A stretch of DNA of 9,671 bases from DAOMOD01 sp035444205 (GTDB lineage: Bacteria; Pseudomonadota; Gammaproteobacteria; Xanthomonadales; BPKI01). The position numbers were made by a program, and so were the translations under genes. Below, piece by piece: positions 6,790 to 9,671 of the stretch (the first letter of the stretch is position 1; every line of letters begins with the position of its first letter). The notes beneath the pieces were generated by a model. That model saw only the letters and a program-made list of their open reading frames with translations, was not told where the DNA came from and searched no databases. The DNA is taken from positions 1-9,671 of the forward strand of contig DAOMOD010000154.1 in NCBI GenBank assembly GCA_035444205.1, given 5' to 3'.

Positions 6790-7773
6790 ATGCACCTGCG
6801 TATCCTTCTGTTTTTCCTGATCGTTCCGCTTTCCTCCACAGTCCAGAGTGCCGGAGCCCATCCGGGTCAGGACGCCTTCGTGCGCGCCCTGGTCGACGAG
6901 CATGGACTGGAGGCTGCGCGCGTCGAGAAGTGGCTCGCACGGGGACGCTTCCGGCAGGACATCATCGACCTGATGACCCGCCCGGCTGAAGCCAAACCCT
7001 GGCATCAGTACCGGCCGATCTTCATGACCCGCAAGCGCATCGAGGACGGTGTCGCCTTCCTGCACCAGCACCGCGAAGCGCTGGCGGCCACCGAGGCGCG
7101 CTTTGGCGTGCCCGCCGAAATGGTGGTGGCCATCCTCGGCGTCGAGACCAGCTATGGCGGCAACACCGGCCGCCATCTTGTGCTTGATGCCCTGGTGACG
7201 CTCGGCTTCTACTATCCGCCACGACAGGCGTTCTTTTCGCGTGAGTTGGGTCAACTGTTCGTGCTGGCCGGCGAACAGGACCTCGACATCGCCTCGTTGA
7301 ACGGTTCCTATGCGGGCGCCATGGGCTGGGGCCAGTTCATGCCGTCCAGCTATCGCGCGTATGCCAAGGATGGCGACGGTGATGGTCGTATCGACCTGTG
7401 GAACTCCAAACCCGACATCTTCGCCAGCATAGCCAACTATTTCCGGGCCCATGGCTGGAAGGACGGCGAGCCGGTGGCGGTCCCCGCCGTGGTCGCGGCC
7501 GATGCCGTCGACCTCGGCCGGCCGGGGCTGGAACCGGCGCTCAGTGTGGCGGAACTGGCGGCCAGCGGTTACAGCAGTCCGGCACTTGCCGAGGACGATC
7601 CGCGCCCGGTCACCCTGGTGCGTCTGGAGGCCGAGGACGGACCTGAATTCTGGATCGCGTTCCGCAATTTCTACGTCATCACCCGCTACAACCGCAGCCC
7701 GCTCTATGCCATGGCCGTTTTCCAGCTGGCCCAGGCGATCGCGGAACAGGCCGGCACGGACGAGAGCCCCTGA
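6790..7773 (+). CDS. mltB: Lytic murein transglycosylase B
   Basis: A periplasmic enzyme of the MltB/Slt35 type that cleaves glycan strands to 1,6-anhydromuramic ends. From this start it has 327 residues with a signal peptide (MHLR, then ILLFFLIVPLSS, then TVQSAGA). The catalytic region contains GVETSYGGNTG, with the general acid at Glu119 (codon at 7144-7146). The block GAMGWGQFMPSSY and an EF-hand-like calcium loop DGDGDGRIDLWN (194-205) match Slt35. An ATG at 6754 is in frame and adds 12 residues (MSERLPTTPEPS) ahead of the signal peptide. I prefer 6790 because that extension, with an acidic residue and three prolines, is unlike a signal-peptide n-region. Neither start has a good Shine-Dalgarno. 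No lipobox cysteine is present, unlike E. coli MltB, so the mature protein should be soluble. It overlaps rlpA by one base. Confidence 0.93.
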   Translation: MHLRILLFFLIVPLSSTVQSAGAHPGQDAFVRALVDEHGLEAARVEKWLARGRFRQDIIDLMTRPAEAKPWHQYRPIFMTRKRIEDGVAFLHQHREALAATEARFGVPAEMVVAILGVETSYGGNTGRHLVLDALVTLGFYYPPRQAFFSRELGQLFVLAGEQDLDIASLNGSYAGAMGWGQFMPSSYRAYAKDGDGDGRIDLWNSKPDIFASIANYFRAHGWKDGEPVAVPAVVAADAVDLGRPGLEPALSVAELAASGYSSPALAEDDPRPVTLVRLEAEDGPEFWIAFRNFYVITRYNRSPLYAMAVFQLAQAIAEQAGTDESP

Positions 7774-8609
7774 TGCATCGAACCACCTGGCTGGTGGCAT
7801 GGGCCCTGCTGCTGACCGCCTGTGGCAGCGGCCCGAAACGACCGCCGACAGTGCCCGCCGAGCGTCCCGCAGTGCCATTCGACGAGGTGAGCGACGGCGC
7901 ACCGTCAGGTCCGTTGCCGGTCGATCTCGACGCGATTCCGGAGCCGGTGCCGCGCAGCGAACCGCGTAGTCGCTACGGCAACCATTCGCCGTACACGGTG
8001 CTCGGTCGAACCTACCGTGTCATGGACAGCGCGGAGGGCTACGTCGAGCGCGGCATGGCCTCCTGGTACGGCACCAAGTTCCATGGCCGGCCGACCTCGA
8101 GCTTCGAGCCCTACGACATGTACCAGTACACGGCAGCGCACAAGACACTGCCGCTGCCGAGCTATGTCAAGGTGACCAACCTGGACAACGGCAGGAGTGT
8201 GGTGGTGCGGGTCAACGATCGCGGCCCGTTCAAGGACGATCGCATCATCGATCTGTCCTACGTGGCCGCGATGCGCCTCGACATGCACCTGCGCGGCACC
8301 GCGCGGGTGGAAGTTCGCGCATTGAAGCCTGAACACGCGGAACCAGGCCCCACCATCGCGGTCCATGATGCCGATGCCCGCATTTTCGTCCAGGTCGGCG
8401 CTTTCTCCGAGCGCGACAACGCCCGGCGCGCCCGCGATCGCCTGCGCGATGCCGGCGTCGAGGGTGTGCGCCTGACCCGCGTGCGCACCCAGGGCCGCAC
8501 TTTCTGGCGCGTGCGCCTGGGGCCGCTGGCCAACCGCACGGTGGCCGAGCGCGAACTGGCCAATGTGCGCCGGCTCGGCTTCGGTGCGGCGCAAATCCTC
8601 AGCCTTTGA
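7773..8609 (+). CDS. rlpA: RlpA, septal/endolytic peptidoglycan transglycosylase lipoprotein
   Basis: A 278-residue outer-membrane lipoprotein. Its N-terminus is a lipoprotein signal with lipobox LTAC (Cys17 acylated), then a Pro-rich linker (about 20-65). A double-psi beta-barrel domain follows (about 94-185; ASWYGTKFHGRPTSS at 96-110, VRVNDRGPF at 145-153), and a SPOR domain (about 203-278) binds denuded glycan. Glu112, Asp115 and His123 occupy the E-x-x-D-(x7)-H spacing that I recall as required for lytic transglycosylase activity in Pseudomonas aeruginosa RlpA, so an active enzyme is likely. The usual NGE of the family is SFE here. The ATG shares a base with the mltB stop (TGATG), so the two lytic enzymes are probably translated together; a GAGAG lies just upstream. 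Confidence 0.95.
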   Translation: MHRTTWLVAWALLLTACGSGPKRPPTVPAERPAVPFDEVSDGAPSGPLPVDLDAIPEPVPRSEPRSRYGNHSPYTVLGRTYRVMDSAEGYVERGMASWYGTKFHGRPTSSFEPYDMYQYTAAHKTLPLPSYVKVTNLDNGRSVVVRVNDRGPFKDDRIIDLSYVAAMRLDMHLRGTARVEVRALKPEHAEPGPTIAVHDADARIFVQVGAFSERDNARRARDRLRDAGVEGVRLTRVRTQGRTFWRVRLGPLANRTVAERELANVRRLGFGAAQILSL

Positions 8610-8631
8610 ACCCTCTCCCCTTCTTGCACCC

Positions 8632-9657
8632 ATGATGCGATTCCTGTTGTCCATTGCCGGCCTGGCGGCAGCGTTTTCCCAGGTGTCGGCACAGGCTCCG
8701 GTGCCGGCGCCCACGCCGATTCCCGCTGTGCCGAGCGTGGGCGCATCGAGCTACGTGCTGCTCGATTTCCAGAGCGGCCGCGTACTGGCCAGCCGCAATC
8801 CCGACCAGGCCCTGCCCCCGGCCAGCCTGACCAAGGTGATGACGGCCTTCATGATCTTCGCCGAGCTCGAGGCCGGCCGTCTCGCACTGGACGAGATGGT
8901 GACCGTCAGCGAGAAGGCCTGGCGTCGCCCGGGCTCGCGCATGTTCATCGAGGTCGGCAAGCAGGTCTCGGTGCAGGATCTGCTCAAGGGCATGATCGTG
9001 CAATCCGGCAATGACGCCACGCTGGCGCTGGCCGAACACGTGGCCGGCAGCGAGGAGGCCTTCGCCGACCTGATGTCCCGGCAGGCGCGTGCCCTGGGCA
9101 TGGCCAACACGCATTTCGTCACCGTCGACGGGCTTCCCGGTGAGGGTCACGTGTCCAGCGCGCGCGACATGGCCGTGCTGGCACGCGCGATGGTGGCCAG
9201 ATTTCCCGATTACTATGCCTGGTACTCCGAGCGCGAGTTCACCTACAACGGCATCCGCCAGCACAACCGCAACAGTCTGCTGTGGCGCGACGAGTCGGTG
9301 GACGGCCTGAAGACCGGCCACACCGAGGCCGCCGGCTATTGTCTGATCGCCTCGGCCATGCGTGGCGACATGCGCCTGATCAGTGTGGTCATGGGGTCGG
9401 CCAGCGAGCGTTCGCGGGCCGACGAAAGCCAGGCCCTGCTCAATTACGGGTTCCGCTTCTTCGAATCGCACCGGCTGTACACAGCCGGTGCGACGCTGGC
9501 CGAGCCCAGACTGTGGAAGGGCGAACACGACAGCGTGCCGCTGGGCGTCGACAGCGACGTGGTGGTGACGCTGCCGCGCGGTGCCTACGAGCGCCTGTCG
9601 GCAAACCTCAGGGTACAGTGTCTTGCCCCAGGTTCCCTGGACCGAGTTGAATGTTAG
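8632..9657 (+). pseudogene. dacC: D-alanyl-D-alanine carboxypeptidase (PBP5/6 type), 3'-truncated
   Basis: Low-molecular-mass PBP that removes the terminal D-Ala from pentapeptides. A 341-residue reading frame is open: signal peptide (residues 1-20, ending VSA), Pro-rich linker (PVPAPTPIPAVP), then the peptidase S11 domain with all catalytic motifs: S65-L-T-K68, S125-G-N127 and K227-T-G229. The PBP5 C-terminal beta domain starts (LWKGEHDSVPLGVDSDVVVTL) but stops matching after SANLRVQ (Q329, codon 9616-9618). Twelve unrelated residues (CLAPGSLDRVEC) precede TAG. E. coli PBP5 is about 400 residues and ends in an amphipathic membrane helix; here the domain end and helix are missing, coincident with a possible insertion-sequence end. 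The peptidase domain could still fold but would lack its membrane anchor. Adjacent ATGs at 8632 and 8635 are equivalent. An ATG at 8563 inside rlpA is rejected because it precedes the signal peptide. The leader is pyrimidine-rich with no Shine-Dalgarno. Whether the symbol should be dacA or dacC cannot be decided. Confidence 0.85.
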
Positions 9658-9671
9658 TCATCCAACGAGGA
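9619..9671 (+). mobile_element. Possible left end of an IS3-like insertion sequence (partial)
   Basis: From about 9619 the sequence is TGTCTTGCCCCAGG, followed by CCCTGGACC. This resembles IS3-family terminal inverted repeats, which start with TG, carry a CCCC-type block and have a GGAC-type motif about 20 bases in. At 9663-9671 CAACGAGGA provides a strong Shine-Dalgarno-like motif, about where orfA of such an element would begin 40-60 bases from its end. The position coincides with the break in the carboxypeptidase sequence. No transposase, right end or target duplication is visible, so both the family and the exact first base are tentative. Confidence 0.42.

Noticed and set aside
8563..8631. 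Carboxypeptidase start inside rlpA
   Set aside because: It would place 23 arginine/serine-rich residues before a clear signal peptide. The ATG at 8632 is the natural start.
9616..9657. Simple frameshift as the cause of the short carboxypeptidase C-terminus
   Set aside because: Neither alternative frame after 9618 resembles the expected PBP5 C-terminal strands, so a foreign junction explains the data better. This is a preference, not a proof.
1..9671. CRISPR arrays, tRNA genes, tandem repeats, toxin-antitoxin or defence genes
   Set aside because: No spaced direct repeats, no tRNA-like cloverleaf and no such proteins were seen on either strand. Apart from the right edge the region is a conserved housekeeping cluster.

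Overview
The window is high-GC proteobacterial DNA (I estimate mid-60s percent GC by eye). The protein sequences look gammaproteobacterial. MreB is close to the E. coli protein along its whole length, and the gene set and order suggest a Xanthomonadales-like lineage. That placement is inference from protein style and synteny, not a database result.

Layout. Bases 1-30 are the 3' end of a 5S rRNA, so the window starts at the tail of an rRNA operon. A perfect 11-bp hairpin terminator (44-69) follows and could work in both directions. A PfkB-family sugar/nucleoside kinase (adenosine-kinase-like) is encoded on the minus strand (119-1054) and converges on the rRNA operon. A 187-bp divergent intergenic region (1055-1241) holds two inverted repeats and a candidate promoter. 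From 1242 to the end, all genes lie on the plus strand and are tightly packed: mreB, mreC, mreD, mrdA (PBP2), rodA (mrdB), mltB, rlpA, and a PBP5-type D,D-carboxypeptidase (dacA/dacC-like). Four junctions overlap as ATGA or TGATG, which suggests translational coupling.

How the genes work together. This is the elongasome operon. MreB forms the cytoskeletal filament, and MreC and MreD link it to the periplasm. RodA polymerises glycan and PBP2 cross-links it. The downstream genes supply wall-remodelling enzymes: an MltB lytic transglycosylase, an RlpA that keeps the residues needed for lytic activity on denuded glycan, and a carboxypeptidase that trims pentapeptides.

The one clearly abnormal spot is the right edge. 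The carboxypeptidase reading frame follows its family up to about base 9618, then ends in 12 unrelated residues. It lacks the rest of its C-terminal domain and the membrane-anchoring helix. The sequence from about 9619 resembles the left end of an IS3-like insertion sequence, followed by a ribosome-binding-site-like GAGGA at the window edge, so the gene is probably disrupted by a mobile element. I see no CRISPR array, prophage, defence system or obviously new system in the window.
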